A DNA stretch of 64,000 bases from VAZQ01 sp035693615 (GCA_035693615.1 DASSGH010000159.1:31412-95411); one strand, 5' to 3'. Numbered from the stretch's first letter, positions 27,971 through 37,709 are shown. Translations and numbers: made by a program. Notes: generated by a model from the letters alone, not told the origin.

Positions 27971-28159
27971 ATGGCACGACGATATTCGCGCGGTGCTTCG
28001 AAAGATGTCGAGCGCGCAATGCGCAAGCGCAAACGCGGAACTCTCAAGAGCGGTAGAAGCGGAATAAAGGTAAAGAGCCGCAAGCAGGCCATCGCCATCG
28101 GCCTTTCGGAAGCTCGCAGCAAAGGAAAAAAGGTGCCGCGCGCCGGCGCAAAAAAATAG
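27971..28159 (+). CDS. Small basic DUF6496-type protein (62 aa)
   Basis: A 62-residue, very lysine/arginine-rich protein: MARRYSRGASKDVERAMRK, RGTLKSGRSGIKVKSRKQAIA, then GLSEARSKGKKVPRAG. GGAGAAG lies seven bases before ATG 27971. The pattern KSRKQAIAIGLSEARxKGxKVP defines a small family widespread in soil bacteria, sometimes linked to DNA binding or stress; its function is not established. It is divergent from tlyA and convergent with dxs. Confidence 0.75.
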   Translation: MARRYSRGASKDVERAMRKRKRGTLKSGRSGIKVKSRKQAIAIGLSEARSKGKKVPRAGAKK

Positions 28160-28177
28160 CGGACGCGTGGAAGGCCC

Positions 28178-30106
28178 TTATCCGCGCCCCATCTTCACCG
28201 CCTCGCCGCGCAGGTTTTGCCCCAGCGCCTCGAATGCCGTGGTAACGATTCCTTTGGCGTCGAGGCCGGCCTTGGCGTACATCGCCGCCGGCGAATCCTG
28301 ATCGAGGAACTCATCGGGCAGCATCAGGGAACGCAGCTTGATGCCTCCGTCGAGCACGCCATTCAGGGCCAATGCCTGTAGCACATGGGCGGCAAAGCCG
28401 CCGATGGCTCCTTCCTCGATGGTGATGAGGACCTCGTGCTCGCGTGCGAGCCGAAGGAGGAGTTCGGTGTCGAGCGGCTTGGCAAAGCGCGCATCGGCGA
28501 CCGTGGTCGAAAGGCCGAGTGCGGCAAGCTCGTCCGCCGCCTTGAGGCATTCGCCCAGCCGCGCGCCGAACGAGAATAGCGCCACCTTGGTGCCCTCGCG
28601 CAGCACGCGTCCCTTGCCGATCTCGAGCGGTGTGCCTTCCGCCGGCATCAGCACGCCGAGGCCCTCGCCGCGCGGGTAGCGCAGCGCCGACGGACGGTCA
28701 TCGATCGCGGCTGCCGTCGCCACCATGTGCACAAGCTCCGCTTCGTCCGCCGCCGCCATGACCACGAAGCCCGGAAGGCAGCCGAGATACGCCACATCAA
28801 ATGCACCCGCATGGGTCGGGCCGTCTGCGCCGACGAGGCCAGCGCGGTCCATGGCGAAACGAACCGGCAAGCGCTGAATCGCAACGTCGTGCACGACCTG
28901 GTCGTAGGCGCGCTGCAGGAACGTCGAATAGATGGTCGCGAACGGCTTGAAACCTTCGGTGGCGAGCCCAGCGGCGAAGGTCACGCCATGCTGCTCGGCG
29001 ATGCCGACGTCGAAGCAGCGATTGGGAAATTCCTTGGCGAAGAGGTCAAGCCCGGTGCCCGACGGCATTGCCGCGGTAATGGCAATGATCTTGTCGTCCT
29101 TCCTCGCTTCCTTGATGAGGGCTTCGGCGTAGACTTTGGTGTAGGCCGGCGCGGCGGCTTTCGACTTGGCCTGGGCACCCGTTGCCACGTCGAACTTAAC
29201 GACGCCGTGATATTTGTCCGCCGATTTTTCCGCCGGCTCGTAGCCTTTGCCCTTCTTCGTAACGACGTGAATGAGAAACGGTCCGTCCTTGGCGTCGCGT
29301 ACGTTTTTGAGCACCGGCAAGAGATGATCGATGTTGTGGCCGTCGATCGGCCCGACATAGAAGAATCCGAGTTCGTCGAACAAGGTACCCCCGGTCACGA
29401 GACCGCGGGCGTATTCCTCGATGGCGACCGCGCGCTGCTCTAGGAACGGCGGCAGCAGCTTGGCTACTTTCTTGACGGTATGATGCACCGACCGGTAGGT
29501 GCGCCCGGAAACCAAACGCGCGAGATAGCCCGAGAGCGCGCCGACCGGCGGCGCAATCGACATATCGTTGTCATTGAGGATAACGATCAGGCGCGAGTTC
29601 ATGGCCCCCGCATTGTTCATGGCCTCGTAAGCCATACCTGCGGACATCGCGCCGTCGCCGATGACGGCGATCACGTGATTGGAGTTGCCGGCGAGGTCCC
29701 GAGCGACCGCCATGCCCAGCCCGGCGGAGATCGAGGTGGAGGAGTGGGCCGCACCGAACGGGTCGTAGTCACTCTCGGCGCGCTTGGTGAAACCGGAAAG
29801 CCCGCCCCCCTGCCGTAAGGTGCGGATGCGGTCGCGCCGGCCGGTCAGGATCTTGTGCGGGTAGGCCTGGTGGCCCACGTCCCAGATGAGCCGGTCCTCA
29901 GGGGTGTTGAACACGTAATGAAGGGCGACGGTCAGCTCGATAACCCCCAGCCCGGCACCGAGATGGCCACCCGTGACAGCGACTGCGTCGACGGTCTCCT
30001 GGCGCAGCTCGTCAGCCAGCTGGTGCAGTTGGCCGCTGTCAAGTTGACGCAGGTCCGCCGGCGTCTTGACGAGGTCCAGAAGTGGCGTCTTGGAAGGCTG
30101 AGGCAC
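28178..30106 (-). CDS. dxs: 1-deoxy-D-xylulose-5-phosphate synthase
   Basis: A 642-residue thiamine-diphosphate enzyme joining pyruvate and glyceraldehyde 3-phosphate, the first step of the MEP isoprenoid pathway. Motifs: GGHLGAGLGVIELTVALHYVF near residue 45, DVGHQAYPHKILTGRRD, HSSTSISAGLGMA near 117, VIGDGAMSAGMAYEAMNNAG near 145 (ThDP motif GDG...N), and AEQHGVTFAAGLA and TIYSTFLQRAYDQVVHDVA in the second half. GTG 30106 is chosen because GGAG lies six bases ahead and the length matches the family; the frame remains open to 30268. Quinone side chains depend on this pathway. Confidence 0.94.
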   Translation of the reverse strand: MPQPSKTPLLDLVKTPADLRQLDSGQLHQLADELRQETVDAVAVTGGHLGAGLGVIELTVALHYVFNTPEDRLIWDVGHQAYPHKILTGRRDRIRTLRQGGGLSGFTKRAESDYDPFGAAHSSTSISAGLGMAVARDLAGNSNHVIAVIGDGAMSAGMAYEAMNNAGAMNSRLIVILNDNDMSIAPPVGALSGYLARLVSGRTYRSVHHTVKKVAKLLPPFLEQRAVAIEEYARGLVTGGTLFDELGFFYVGPIDGHNIDHLLPVLKNVRDAKDGPFLIHVVTKKGKGYEPAEKSADKYHGVVKFDVATGAQAKSKAAAPAYTKVYAEALIKEARKDDKIIAITAAMPSGTGLDLFAKEFPNRCFDVGIAEQHGVTFAAGLATEGFKPFATIYSTFLQRAYDQVVHDVAIQRLPVRFAMDRAGLVGADGPTHAGAFDVAYLGCLPGFVVMAAADEAELVHMVATAAAIDDRPSALRYPRGEGLGVLMPAEGTPLEIGKGRVLREGTKVALFSFGARLGECLKAADELAALGLSTTVADARFAKPLDTELLLRLAREHEVLITIEEGAIGGFAAHVLQALALNGVLDGGIKLRSLMLPDEFLDQDSPAAMYAKAGLDAKGIVTTAFEALGQNLRGEAVKMGRG

Positions 30107-30421
30107 GGGGAGCTCCACCGACAATGGGGGCGGTAACCTAACGGGTTGCCTAGGGTTTAACCAGCCAGGACAGCAAGGGCAAACCCTGAATGCTGCGAAG
30201 TGCTTAACCTGGCTCGGCTTTTCTGCAATGCTCCGGAACCTGCCGCGCCGCCGCGGCGTTCCTCTCATCGCCCACGGGGCGCGAGTTGCGTCATGTCATC
30301 ACTTGCGATTTGGACGCCTTTCGGCCGCAAGTCGTCACCCGGCCTGTTATCGGCTGGCAATACGCGCGATCGCGTCGCCTTCGAGCCCGCCCCGGCAAAC
30401 TCCAGGCATGCGAGCTGAGCC
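30107..30421. other. 315-base gap between divergent dxs and ligD
   Basis: The gap should hold both promoters. The dxs frame stays open into it but lacks family similarity there. No hairpin, RNA gene or operator palindrome was recognised. Confidence 0.5.
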
Positions 30422-33142
30422 GTGGGGCTTCAGATATATCGCAGGAAACGCAAGTTCAACGTGACCCCCGAGCCGCGGGGGCAGGTGCGTCGGACCGAAG
30501 GACACCAGTTCGTCATCCAAAAGCACGCCGCGCGGCGTCTGCATTATGACCTGCGGCTCGAGCTTGGCGGGGTGATGAAGAGTTGGGCCGTGACTCGCGG
30601 CCCGAGTCTCGTTCCGGGCGAGAAGCGCCTTGCGGTCCACGTGGAAGACCATCCCATCGAATACAACGCTTTCGAGGGAACCATCCCGGCGGGAGAGTAC
30701 GGCGGCGGCACGGTCATGATTTGGGACCGGGGGCGTTGGCATCCGGAAGGCGATCCTTATGCGGGATACAAGAAGGGCCACCTCGACTTCAGCCTCGAGG
30801 GCGAGAAGCTGCACGGTCGCTGGCATCTCGTGCGCATGCACGGAAGGGCGGGAGAGAAAAAGGAGCCCTGGCTTCTGATCAAGTCCAAGGATGAGGCCGC
30901 CCGCAGCGCGAGCGACCAGGATATCCTCGAGGAGCAACCGCTGTCGGTGGTCAGCGGCCGATCGATTCCCGAGATCGCCGAGGGCAAGGGCCGCAAACGG
31001 GTCTGGCACTCGAACAGAAGCGTGAAGGAGAACGTCAAGGCCGGCGCGACGAAACGCCATGCCTTCCCGGCGCTTGGGAGTGCGCAGAAAAGCTCGCAAC
31101 AGCGCGCGCGCACCCGACGCGATCGGGCTGGAGCAACGAAAAGCAGCAGGGGCAGCGCCGGCAAGAACAAGGACAAGGACCGGCGGCCACGCGACGCGCC
31201 GCTCCCGGCTTTTGTGCTGCCTTCGCTCGCCACCTTGCATTCGACCGTGCCGAGCGGCCGCGGCTGGGCGCACGAGATCAAGTTCGACGGCTACCGCATC
31301 CAGGCCCGGCTTGACCGCCACAAGGCGCGTCTGCTCACTCGCAAAGGTCTCGACTGGACCGAAAAATTCCCGAACGTCGCGGCCGCGGTTGCCAAACTAC
31401 CCGCAGGCACGGCGCTGATCGACGGCGAGATTGTCGTCGAAGATGAAAATGGAATTTCCAATTTTTCGGAGCTGCAGGCGGCGCTCAAGCAAGGGGAACG
31501 CGAACGCTTCATCTACTACGTCTTCGATCTTCTTCATCTCGATGGCTGCGATTTGACCGGCTTGCCCATGGTCGAGCGTAAAGCCGAACTGCTCCGCCTG
31601 CTCGCCGCCGCGGAGACCGGACCGGTCATCTACAGCGAACATTTTGGCGGTGACGGACAGGCCGTGCTTCGCGCCGCCTGTCAATTTAGACTCGAAGGAA
31701 TCGTCTCGAAGCGCCTGGACGCGCCATATCGCAGCGGCCGCTCCGAGAGCTTCATCAAGATCAAATGCTCCAACGCCCAGGAACTCGTGGTCGGCGGGTA
31801 CTCGCCGTCGACCGCCTTGCCCCGCGCGATCGGAGCGCTGGTGGTGGGCTACTACGATGATGGCCAGCTCGTCTATGCAGGCCGGGTCGGCACCGGATAC
31901 ACGCAGACCTTGGCGCGGGACTTGTGGAAGCAGCTGCATCCGCTCGAAACGAGTGCACCACCCTTCGACCAAATTCCCCGGGTCGAGGCCCGGCGCTCCG
32001 ATGTCCGCTGGGTCGAGCCGAGGACCGTGATCGAAGCACAATTGCGCGGCTGGACCGCGGATGGGCTGGTGCGTCAGGCGGCCTTCAAGGGGGTGCGTGA
32101 GGACAAGTCGCCGCGGGAGGTGGTCCGCGAGAAACCGGCCCCAGCTGAGGCCGAGGAAGGCGCAGCGGCCGCGCCGAAGAGTGCAGCGGAGACGGCAAAG
32201 AGCATGACAAGGGCCTCGAAGACGAAGCCGCGAGCGCGCGCGCACAAGCCCCCGAGCGGCCGGCAGGCGAGTCCAAGTGAGATCCGCTTCACCAATCCCG
32301 ATCGAGTCTATTGGGCCGACGTTGGCGTCACCAAGCAAGATTTGGCGGATTATTATCGCTCGGTTTGGGACTGGATGGCGCCGCACATCGTCAGTCGGCC
32401 GCTGGCGCTCGTGCGCTGTCCCGAGGGCACGAGCGGCCAGTGCTTTTTCCAAAAGCATGCTTCGGCCGGTCTGACCGAGAAAAATCTCCGCACCGTCATC
32501 GATTCCAATCGGCGGCAGGTGATCGCGGTCGAAGACCTCGATGGTGTGCTTTCGCTGGTGCAGGCGGGCGTGCTCGAACTCCACGTGCGCGGATCGACAA
32601 TCGATCGCTTGGACATTTGTAATCGCATCGTCTTCGACATCGACCCCGGCGAGGGCGTAACCTGGGCGGGCGTGGTCGCGGCCGCCCGCGATGTGCGCGA
32701 GCGCCTCGCCGCGCTGGATCTGGAAAGTTTCGTCAAACTCTCCGGGGGGAAGGGCCTGCACGTCGTGCTGCCGATCGGGGGCGCGGACTGGCGCACCACC
32801 AAGAACTTCGCGCAGGCGGTGGCGCTGGCGATCACCGCCGATGCTCCCGCTCGATACGTCGCGAAAATCACGAAGTCACTGCGCAGGGGAAAAATCTTCA
32901 TTGATTATCTGCGCAATTCGTTGGAGCAGACCTCCGTCGCCGCATACTCGACGCGCGCCCGTCCGGGTGCGGCGGCGTCGGCGCCGGTGACCTGGGAAGA
33001 GCTGGGACGCACCAAAAGTGGCAACCAATATACGATGCTCAATTTGGGCAAACGCCTCAGCGGCCTCAAGCAGGATCCCTGGAAGGATATCGGACGGGTG
33101 AAGCAGAACTTGCCGGACGTGCGGACATTGCGACGCCGATAA
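30422..33142 (+). CDS. ligD: DNA ligase D (phosphoesterase-ligase-polymerase) of bacterial NHEJ
   Basis: A 906-residue three-domain protein. The N-terminal 3'-phosphoesterase (about 1-180) shows FVIQKHAARRLHYDLRLELGG and VEDHPIEYNAFEGTIPAGEYGGG. The central ATP-dependent ligase (about 270-560) has the nucleotidyl lysine motif HEIKFDGYRIQA near 284 and GEIVVEDENG, SEHFGGDG, EGIVSKRLDAPYRSGRS. The C-terminal primase-polymerase (about 620-900) shows RPLALVRCPEGTSGQCFFQKHA, VFDIDPGEGV (metal aspartates) and SGGKGLHVVLPI. The linkers are Lys/Ala-rich. GTG 30422 fits the family start. Its usual partner Ku is not in this window. Confidence 0.94.
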   Translation: MGLQIYRRKRKFNVTPEPRGQVRRTEGHQFVIQKHAARRLHYDLRLELGGVMKSWAVTRGPSLVPGEKRLAVHVEDHPIEYNAFEGTIPAGEYGGGTVMIWDRGRWHPEGDPYAGYKKGHLDFSLEGEKLHGRWHLVRMHGRAGEKKEPWLLIKSKDEAARSASDQDILEEQPLSVVSGRSIPEIAEGKGRKRVWHSNRSVKENVKAGATKRHAFPALGSAQKSSQQRARTRRDRAGATKSSRGSAGKNKDKDRRPRDAPLPAFVLPSLATLHSTVPSGRGWAHEIKFDGYRIQARLDRHKARLLTRKGLDWTEKFPNVAAAVAKLPAGTALIDGEIVVEDENGISNFSELQAALKQGERERFIYYVFDLLHLDGCDLTGLPMVERKAELLRLLAAAETGPVIYSEHFGGDGQAVLRAACQFRLEGIVSKRLDAPYRSGRSESFIKIKCSNAQELVVGGYSPSTALPRAIGALVVGYYDDGQLVYAGRVGTGYTQTLARDLWKQLHPLETSAPPFDQIPRVEARRSDVRWVEPRTVIEAQLRGWTADGLVRQAAFKGVREDKSPREVVREKPAPAEAEEGAAAAPKSAAETAKSMTRASKTKPRARAHKPPSGRQASPSEIRFTNPDRVYWADVGVTKQDLADYYRSVWDWMAPHIVSRPLALVRCPEGTSGQCFFQKHASAGLTEKNLRTVIDSNRRQVIAVEDLDGVLSLVQAGVLELHVRGSTIDRLDICNRIVFDIDPGEGVTWAGVVAAARDVRERLAALDLESFVKLSGGKGLHVVLPIGGADWRTTKNFAQAVALAITADAPARYVAKITKSLRRGKIFIDYLRNSLEQTSVAAYSTRARPGAAASAPVTWEELGRTKSGNQYTMLNLGKRLSGLKQDPWKDIGRVKQNLPDVRTLRRR

Positions 33143-33296
33143 TCAGACCGGCAACGGCGCAAGCCTACGATCTTCGCCTGCCGAGCTCTTTTTCGTTATC
33201 ACCGCCAAGGCCGGAATTCATTGATCGCAAAAATTTTCCGTGCGTGCTTGATGCTAGCCTTTGGAGGATGACGCGAGACGAGGAATAGAGGCTAGC

Positions 33297-33548
33297 TTAG
33301 TTGACGTCGAGCGGTTCGGTTCCTTTCGGCTTGCCTGCGGCATCGAGCGTGATTTTCTCCACCCGCGCCTCGGCTTGGCGCAACAGCTCCTCGCAGCGGC
33401 CCTTGAGCGCCTCGCCGCGCTCGTAGATGGCGACCGACTCCTCGAGCGGCACCTTCCCCTCCTCGAGCCGCTTGACGATCGATTCGAGTTCCTCGATCGC
33501 CCGCTCGAAGGGAAGGCGCTTGACGTCGGAATAGGTCTCGTCGGGCAT
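33297..33548 (-). CDS. xseB: Exodeoxyribonuclease VII small subunit
   Basis: An 83-residue XseB with the family core LPFERAIEELESIVKRLEEGK, PLEESVAIYERGEALKGRCEELL and the terminal Lys/Glu-rich tail. It partners XseA (not in the window) to degrade single-stranded DNA. ATG 33548 gives normal length although the frame continues upstream. In relatives it lies directly beside dxs; here ligD separates the two. Confidence 0.92.
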   Translation of the reverse strand: MPDETYSDVKRLPFERAIEELESIVKRLEEGKVPLEESVAIYERGEALKGRCEELLRQAEARVEKITLDAAGKPKGTEPLDVN

Positions 33549-33681
33549 GCTCGGTTCCGGTGAGTCGCTCCCTATATAATGTAGTCCAGCAAGAGGGGCC
33601 ACTCTCCCCCCGACCTCGTGGCGAGGAATGGCAACTGCCAAATTTATGAAGCGGGGGCGGATGCCGGGGACTGCGCCGCTA

Positions 33682-34611
33682 TTAAACCTGCATCAGGGCC
33701 GCGACATGGGCGGCGACCGAGTTGGCTAAGCCTTGGAGGTCGTAGCCGCCTTCGAGCACCGACACCAAGCGCCCTTTCGCGCTGGCGTCGGCAACCTCCA
33801 TGAGTTTGCGCGTCGCCCAATCAAAATCGCTTTCGACCAAATTGAGGTTGGCGAGCGGATCGCGGATGTGGGCGTCGAAGCCGGCCGAGATCACGATCAG
33901 GTCCGGCCGGAAATCGCGCAACCGCGGCAGAATCACCGTTTCGAACGCGGCACGAAACGCCTCACCGCCGTCACCCGGCTGCAACGGCGCGTTGACGATT
34001 GTGTTGTGCTCGCCGCGCTCGCTCGCCGCGCCGGTGCCGGGGTAGAGCGGCATCTGATGCGTCGAGCCGTACATGACGGTACGGTCGGACCAGAAGATTT
34101 CCTGCGAGCCGTTTCCATGATGCACGTCGAAATCGACGATCGCCGCGCGCTCCATGCCGTGTTTCGTCTGCGCATATCGGGCGGCAACGGCGGCATTGTT
34201 GAAGAGGCAAAATCCCATCGGACGCATCGTCTCGGCATGGTGGCCGGGCGGGCGTGTGGCGACGAAGGCGTTTGCCGCCTTACCGGCCATGATCTGGTCA
34301 ACCGCGTGCACGGCGCCGCCGGCCGCGCGCAAGGCGGCCTCGAAGCTTCCCGGCGATAGCGTGGTATCGGCGTCGAGCCCGATCAGACCCTCTTGCGGTG
34401 TCGCCTCGCGGATGGCGGTGACGTAACGCATGGGATGGCAGAGTGCGATGGTCTCGAGTGAAGCGGCCGGCGCCTCGAGCCGCGCCAGTGGTCGAAAGCG
34501 CTCGTGGGAAAGCGCCCGGTCAATCGCGCGCAGCCGGTCGGGGCGCTCCGGATGGCCCGCCGGCGTGAGGTGGTTGAGGCAAGCGGGATGGGTGATCAGA
34601 AGCGTGGACAT
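33682..34611 (-). CDS. HDAC-like (arginase/deacetylase fold) hydrolase
   Basis: A 309-residue zinc deacylase of the histone deacetylase / acetylpolyamine amidohydrolase superfamily. Motifs: HPERPDRLRAIDRAL near residue 20, RPPGHHAETMRPMGFCLFNNAAVAA near 130 (catalytic His pair), VDFDVHHGNGSQEIF near 165 (zinc Asp/His), SAGFDAHIRDPLANL near 250 (zinc Asp) and LEGGYDLQGLANSV near 290 (catalytic Tyr). Substrate unknown; bacterial members act on acetylated polyamines, acetoin-related or other small amides. ATG 34611 is the usual start (MSTLLITHPACLNH). Confidence 0.9.
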   Translation of the reverse strand: MSTLLITHPACLNHLTPAGHPERPDRLRAIDRALSHERFRPLARLEAPAASLETIALCHPMRYVTAIREATPQEGLIGLDADTTLSPGSFEAALRAAGGAVHAVDQIMAGKAANAFVATRPPGHHAETMRPMGFCLFNNAAVAARYAQTKHGMERAAIVDFDVHHGNGSQEIFWSDRTVMYGSTHQMPLYPGTGAASERGEHNTIVNAPLQPGDGGEAFRAAFETVILPRLRDFRPDLIVISAGFDAHIRDPLANLNLVESDFDWATRKLMEVADASAKGRLVSVLEGGYDLQGLANSVAAHVAALMQV

Positions 34612-34702
34612 CGAACGATCCGGCAGGCACGGGCGATCGGTTATAGCAGAGGCGTTCGCCAGCGGCCTATCACGTCGGCCGCAGGTCCCGCCCCGCCGCT
34701 GC

Positions 34703-35575
34703 TTACTCCCATCTTTGCCCGGTGACGCTGACGCTAGGCGGTGGCGGGAGCACATCCGGCACGAAGAACGTCGGCGCGAGCGGCTGGGTCGCGTCCACGC
34801 GATATTTCTCGAAATCGGTGACGCCCTCGGCCGCGAGGAAGCTATCGTCGATGAGAAAATTGCCTGTAAAGCTGCGTGAGGGCTTGTGGAACACGAGGTA
34901 CGCTGCGTCGGCGATGATTTCAGGCGTGCGCGACATGCGCATGACCCGCTCGCCGCCGAGCAGGTTCTTGATGGCCGAGGTGGCAATCGTGGTGCGGGGC
35001 CACAGCGCATTCACCGCGATGCCCTTGTCGCGCAGTTCGCCGGCAAGTCCCAGCACGACCAGACTCATGCCGTACTTGGCGATCGAATAACCCGTGCTGC
35101 CGGAGAACCATTTTTCCCGCATGTCGAGCGGCGGCGAATTCATCAGGATGTGCGGATTATTCGCCCTCGCGAGATGCGGGATGGCGTATTTCGAGACCAT
35201 GAAAGTGCCGCGCGTGTTGACCTGATGCATCAGATCGAAGCGGCGCATGTCGGTCTCCACGGCCGGCGTCCGCTGGATTGCGCTTGCATTGTTAACGAGG
35301 ATGTCGAGGCCGCCGAAGGTCGCGACGGCCTGCTCGATCGCGCTTTTCACCTGCGCCTCCTCGCGCACGTCAACGACAAGCGGAAGAGCGTTGCCGCCGG
35401 CCTTGGTAATCTCCTCTGCGGCGGTGAAGATGGTGCCCGGCAGCTTCGGATGCGGCTTATCGGTTTTGGCGGCGACGACGATGTTGGCGCCGTCGCGGGC
35501 CGCGCGCAGCGCGATCGCCAGCCCGATACCGCGCGATGCGCCGGTGATGAATAATGTGCGGCCCCTGAGGCTCAT
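34703..35575 (-). CDS. SDR-family oxidoreductase (HSDL2-like)
   Basis: A 290-residue short-chain dehydrogenase of the group related to hydroxysteroid dehydrogenase-like protein 2. Motifs: LFITGASRGIGLAIALRAARDG near residue 8, AAKTDKPHPKLPGTI (group marker), DILVNNASAIQRTP near 90, catalytic Tyr-Lys in STGYSIAKYGMSLV near 165 and LWPRTTIATSAIKNLLGG near 193. It follows an acyl-CoA dehydrogenase gene on the same strand by 44 bases and may share a lipid-related role, but its substrate is unknown. Confidence 0.88.
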   Translation of the reverse strand: MSLRGRTLFITGASRGIGLAIALRAARDGANIVVAAKTDKPHPKLPGTIFTAAEEITKAGGNALPLVVDVREEAQVKSAIEQAVATFGGLDILVNNASAIQRTPAVETDMRRFDLMHQVNTRGTFMVSKYAIPHLARANNPHILMNSPPLDMREKWFSGSTGYSIAKYGMSLVVLGLAGELRDKGIAVNALWPRTTIATSAIKNLLGGERVMRMSRTPEIIADAAYLVFHKPSRSFTGNFLIDDSFLAAEGVTDFEKYRVDATQPLAPTFFVPDVLPPPPSVSVTGQRWE

Positions 35576-35619
35576 ACTGCGCCAGCGTCGGTCAGTCGCG
35601 TTGTCGCACGTGGATCAAT

Positions 35620-37398
35620 TCAGGCCAGCGCCGCGTCTGCGGCGTTGACGCTGTCTGCCGCTTGCACGACCGTGCGCTCGAGGCTCTCGCCTTGCACGGC
35701 GACATTTTCGGCGAAGAAGCGCGCGATCGCAACGCGCCCGGCCGCGTCGGCGCCATTACCACCCAGCCGCACCGCTGCGAGCGCCTCCTCGGCGAGGAGC
35801 GCGCCGCCGGCGGCGAGCGCGAATAGCCGCAGATAAGGGGTCGCGCCTGCAAGCGCCGCGCTGAGGTCGTTGTGCTGGCTGCCGAGGAGCCAATTCGTCG
35901 CTCGCTCCAACGCCTCCGTCGCATCCTTCAGCCGTACCCCGGTCCAGCCGAACGCGGGGTTGTTGGTAGCGTTGACGGCCTCGACGATCCGCTTGATGTC
36001 GCCGATATAGGCTTTCACCGTCGCACCGCCCGCGAGCGGCAGTTTGCGCGTGACGAGATCGATTGCCTGAATGCCGTTGGTGCCTTCATAAATTTGCGCG
36101 ATCCGCGCATCGCGATAGTGCTGGGCGGCTCCGGTTTCTTCGATGTAACCCATGCCGCCGTGCACCTGCACGCCGAGAGAGGCGACCTCGCTGCCCACGT
36201 CGGTCGAAAATGCCTTCGCAACAGGAGTAAGAAGCGAGGCGCGTTCGTGGGCGGCCTTGCGCTCGGCTTCGTCCGGGCCGCGTTCTGCGCGGTCGAGCGC
36301 GACGGCAGTCGTGTAGGAGAGGGCGCGCGCGGCACGCGTGAGCGCGCGCATGGTGAGCAGCATGCGTTTGACATCGGGATGCGCGATGATCGGGCTGGAA
36401 CCGGTCTCCACGCCGGGTGCGCGGCCTTGCTTGCGCTCGCGCGCATAGGCGAGCGCCTGCTGCGTGGCACGCTCGGCAATTGCCACGCCCTGCAACGCGA
36501 CCGATAGGCGGGCCTGGTTCATCATGGTGAACATGCAGGCCATGCCGCAATTCTCCTCCCCGACGAGAAAGGCGGTGGCGCCGCCGCCGTCGCCGTAGAC
36601 CATCGTGCAAGTCGGAGAGGCATGAATGCCCAGCTTGTGCTCGATCGAGTGAGCGCGAGCGTCGTTGCGACGACCGAGGGAGCCGTCGGCATTGACCAGG
36701 AACTTCGGCACCAGGAAAAGCGAAAGTCCTTTCGTTCCCGGTGGTGCCTCTGGGAGGCGAGCCAGCACCAGATGAATGATGTTATCGGTGAGATCTTGCT
36801 CGCCATAGGTGATGAAGATTTTTTGCCCGGTGATGCGATAGCTGCCGTCCGTTGCGCGCTCGGCCCTGGTGCGCAAGGCGCCAACGTCGGAGCCGGCCTG
36901 CGGCTCGGTGAGCTGCATGGTGCCCATCCATTCCCCGGAAACAAGCTTCGGCAGGTAGACGCGCTTGAGCTCTTCGCTGCCGTGCGCCACCAGCGCGTCA
37001 ATGGCCGCCATGGTGAGAACCGGGCCCAGACCGAAGGCCATGGCGGCGGAGTTCCACATTTCCAGGCAGGCGGCGTTGAGCGCGTGCGGCAGATCCTGGC
37101 CGCCCCATTGCGCGGGCGCGGCAACCGCGTTCCAGCCCCCCTGTGTCCAGGCACGATAGGCCTCCTTCCATCCCGGTGCCGTTGTCACCGCTCCGTCCTT
37201 GAACCGGGCGCCTTCGCGGTCGCCGACCGCATTGAGGGGAGCGAGGACATCGGTCGCGAACTTGCCCGCTTCCGTGAGCACAGCTTCGACCACGTCGGCG
37301 GAAAGGTCGCCGTAGAGACCATCGGCAAGCGCGCGAGCAAACCCTGCGCTGTTGTTGAGCGCGAAGTAAATATCGGCAACCGGCGCCCGATAGGTCAT
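35620..37398 (-). CDS. Acyl-CoA dehydrogenase (large, DmdC/AcdH-like)
   Basis: A 592-residue FAD enzyme of the long acyl-CoA dehydrogenase group. Visible parts are the N-terminal helical extension (YRAPVADIYFALNNSAGF), MQLTEPQAGSDVGALRTRA near residue 160 (FAD/substrate loop), ITGQKIFITYGEQDLTDNIIHLVLARLP near 192, GIHASPTCTMVYG, and QVHGGMGYIEETGAAQHYRDARIAQIYEGTNGIQA near 425-450. The group includes 3-methylmercaptopropionyl-CoA dehydrogenase as well as general fatty acyl-CoA dehydrogenases; the sequence does not decide. The SDR gene lies just downstream. Confidence 0.9.
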   Translation of the reverse strand: MTYRAPVADIYFALNNSAGFARALADGLYGDLSADVVEAVLTEAGKFATDVLAPLNAVGDREGARFKDGAVTTAPGWKEAYRAWTQGGWNAVAAPAQWGGQDLPHALNAACLEMWNSAAMAFGLGPVLTMAAIDALVAHGSEELKRVYLPKLVSGEWMGTMQLTEPQAGSDVGALRTRAERATDGSYRITGQKIFITYGEQDLTDNIIHLVLARLPEAPPGTKGLSLFLVPKFLVNADGSLGRRNDARAHSIEHKLGIHASPTCTMVYGDGGGATAFLVGEENCGMACMFTMMNQARLSVALQGVAIAERATQQALAYARERKQGRAPGVETGSSPIIAHPDVKRMLLTMRALTRAARALSYTTAVALDRAERGPDEAERKAAHERASLLTPVAKAFSTDVGSEVASLGVQVHGGMGYIEETGAAQHYRDARIAQIYEGTNGIQAIDLVTRKLPLAGGATVKAYIGDIKRIVEAVNATNNPAFGWTGVRLKDATEALERATNWLLGSQHNDLSAALAGATPYLRLFALAAGGALLAEEALAAVRLGGNGADAAGRVAIARFFAENVAVQGESLERTVVQAADSVNAADAALA

Positions 37399-37634
37399 CG
37401 TGTGTTTCCGGAAGGGATGCGTGTTATTGCGGGATTGCCGAGCTCCTGGCGGCGCCCGCTGCGCGCTTGCCCGCTGTGCGGGCGGCGGAGAGCAGATGAC
37501 GCGTCGCGCTAATCTAACCCCGGCAATGCCTCGGTCAACGTCAGGTGCCGGTGCGAGTCCCGCTACCGTTGATCGGGCAGTTTGCGGCCGCTATGGTCCC
37601 GCGCGCGGCCGTGGCGCAAGCGAGCCGCTCCTGA

Positions 37635-37709
37635 TGGGGCGTAGCCAAGTGGTAAGGCAGCGGATTTTGATTCCGCCATTCGGAGGTTCGAGTCCTCCCG
37701 CCCCAGCCA
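37635..37709 (+). tRNA. tRNA-Gln (anticodon TTG)
   Basis: A complete cloverleaf can be drawn: acceptor TGGGGCG/CGCCCCA, D-arm with AGCCAAGTGGTAAGGCA, anticodon stem GCGGA/TCCGC with loop TTTTGAT (anticodon TTG at 37667-37669), TψC arm GGAGGTTCGAGTCCTCC, discriminator G and an encoded CCA (37707-37709). Confidence 0.96.

Noticed and set aside
31397..32761. A 454-codon open frame on the minus strand
   Set aside because: Mirror frame of ligD; no motifs, while the plus strand carries full phosphoesterase, ligase and polymerase signatures.
5779..37398. A DMSP degradation pathway from the DmdB-like ligase and DmdC-like dehydrogenase
   Set aside because: The two genes are about 28 kb apart, no dmdA or dmdD is seen, and both families have many members acting on ordinary fatty acids.
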